Assembly (NCBI RefSeq): GCF_030730925.1
Contig: NZ_JAVAMB010000012.1
Span: 62,001-126,000 of the forward strand
Length of the DNA: 64,000 nucleotides
Direction: 5' to 3'
Source of the DNA: Flavobacterium sp. DG2-3
Lineage (GTDB): Bacteria; Bacteroidota; Bacteroidia; Flavobacteriales; Flavobacteriaceae
The translations under genes and the position numbers were made by a program. A model generated the notes under the pieces. It made no database searches. It had not been told where the DNA came from and saw only the letters and a list, made by a program, of their open reading frames with translations. Positions 63,439 to 64,000 of this stretch are shown piece by piece. Within the stretch, counting starts at the first letter, position 1, and every line of letters starts with the position of its first letter.

Positions 63439-63555
63439 TTAGTCCTTAGTTTTTAGTCCCTAGTCCCTAGCACTTAGTTCTTAGATTTTTAGCTTCTAGT
63501 TTCTTAAAACTTAGGGCTAAGGACTAAGGACTAAAAACTAATAACTAAGGACTAA
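63439..63555. repeat. Heptamer-based inverted repeat
   Basis: The left arm is a run of 7-base units of the type TTAGTCC (with TTAGTTT, CTAGTCC, CTAGCAC variants) from 63439 to about 63499; the right arm to 63555 is built of the inverted unit GGACTAA. The arms pair over most of their length, giving a large hairpin between the PKD lipoprotein and the xylanase genes. Same idea as the octamer elements but with period 7. Confidence 0.8.
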
Positions 63556-63559
63556 CTCT

Positions 63560-64000
63560 CTATTTCAATCCGTCTAAAAATCCTTGATACGCTGGCTTTT
63601 TATTATAATCAGCATCAAGAAGCAACGGATATTCTTTTGAATGCCAGAAAGCGGTCAGCCAAGTGTATTTGTCGGTTACACCCCAGGTAGAAATGGCAAA
63701 CTTTTGGGTTTGAGGCAATTCTTCATACATCGAAACTATATATTTATAAGTCTCTGCTTGTTTCTGATTTTCTGTATCGTTAAATACATACGAATCCGAT
63801 TTTGATGTATTTACTTTGATATCCAATTCTGAAATATGCATTAACAATCCTGTAGAAGCCATATCGGTAAATCCGGTTTTCATGGTTTGCCTGTTGGTAT
63901 CGGTTGCGTAATGATACTGATCTCCCAAACCGTCAATCGGCACTCCGTTGGCTTTAAATCTGGCTACCATTTTTTTGATCGCTGCTCTTTTTCCGCCATC
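63560..64000 (-). CDS. GH10 endo-1,4-beta-xylanase, N-terminal part outside the window
   Basis: The last 146 codons of a family 10 glycoside hydrolase. The frame is open to the window edge through DGGKRAAIKKMVARFKANG. IDGLGDQYHY, the nucleophile Glu in MHISELDIKV and STWGVTDKYTWL are GH10 hallmarks. It hydrolyses internal xylan bonds. First visible gene of the polysaccharide locus; SusC/SusD genes may lie beyond the window. The ATG at 63970 is internal and not the start. Confidence 0.93.
   Translation of the reverse strand, partial: DGGKRAAIKKMVARFKANGVPIDGLGDQYHYATDTNRQTMKTGFTDMASTGLLMHISELDIKVNTSKSDSYVFNDTENQKQAETYKYIVSMYEELPQTQKFAISTWGVTDKYTWLTAFWHSKEYPLLLDADYNKKPAYQGFLDGLK

Overview
The window comes from a member of the Bacteroidota, most likely a Flavobacterium. 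The evidence is the promoter style (TTG, 19 bases, TAnnTTTG), the near absence of Shine-Dalgarno sites, a SusC/SusD pair, several TonB-dependent receptors with carboxypeptidase-like N-domains, FecI/FecR signalling, DUF5686, DUF4290 and DUF4249 proteins, and low G+C. The chromosomal core genes (rny, zapA, xerD, aroQ, murA, recQ, fmt, HU, tRNA-Met) show that this is chromosome and not a plasmid.

Layout. 1-9.9 kb: the end of an ABC exporter, a DUF2971 protein, a lipoprotein with calcium-loop motifs, a DUF1493 gene broken by an in-frame stop, an M23 peptidase/TonB-receptor pair, then the zapB-like gene, zapA, a probable 6S RNA and rny. 10-21.8 kb: a PAS histidine kinase, xerD, three small outer-membrane barrels, aroQ, a DUF5686 receptor-like protein, a CDF metal exporter, and murA with DUF4290 and DUF493. 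22-29.4 kb: an esterase, a small P-loop ATPase, recQ-fmt, HU, AlgH, a class IV aminotransferase, a START-like protein and tRNA-Met. 29.6-36 kb: an orphan SusC/SusD pair bracketed by two near-identical small genes. 36-45.6 kb: an ACT protein, a MocR-type regulator with GNAT and glutamine amidotransferase neighbours that carry direct-repeat operators, a complete sigma/FecR/TonB-receptor/DUF4249 signalling-uptake locus, and a GNAT gene. 46.2-58.7 kb: a compact AT-rich defence island. 58.8-64 kb: part of a polysaccharide utilisation locus (GH2, an agarase-like clan A enzyme, a PKD surface lipoprotein and a truncated GH10 xylanase).

The most unusual locus is the defence island. Seven genes run in one direction with junctions between a 4-base overlap and a 10-base gap: hsdM, a DUF262/HNH (GmrSD-like) gene, a second divergent hsdM, hsdS, an ATPase with a PUA/EVE-like N-terminus, an HNH nuclease (the last two resemble Septu PtuA/PtuB), and hsdR. 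It looks like a type I restriction-modification operon with two methylase subunits and two further nuclease modules built into one transcription unit. Near-identical terminator-like hairpins stand at both ends of the island, which suggests how it inserted.

The intergenic spaces are also remarkable. Eight 33-base elements made of four octamers plus a G occur at five places, often as inverted pairs around a hairpin. A heptamer-based version lies at 63.5 kb, two copies of a roughly 140-base dyad element lie in the polysaccharide locus, and several other short palindromic repeats are scattered between genes.
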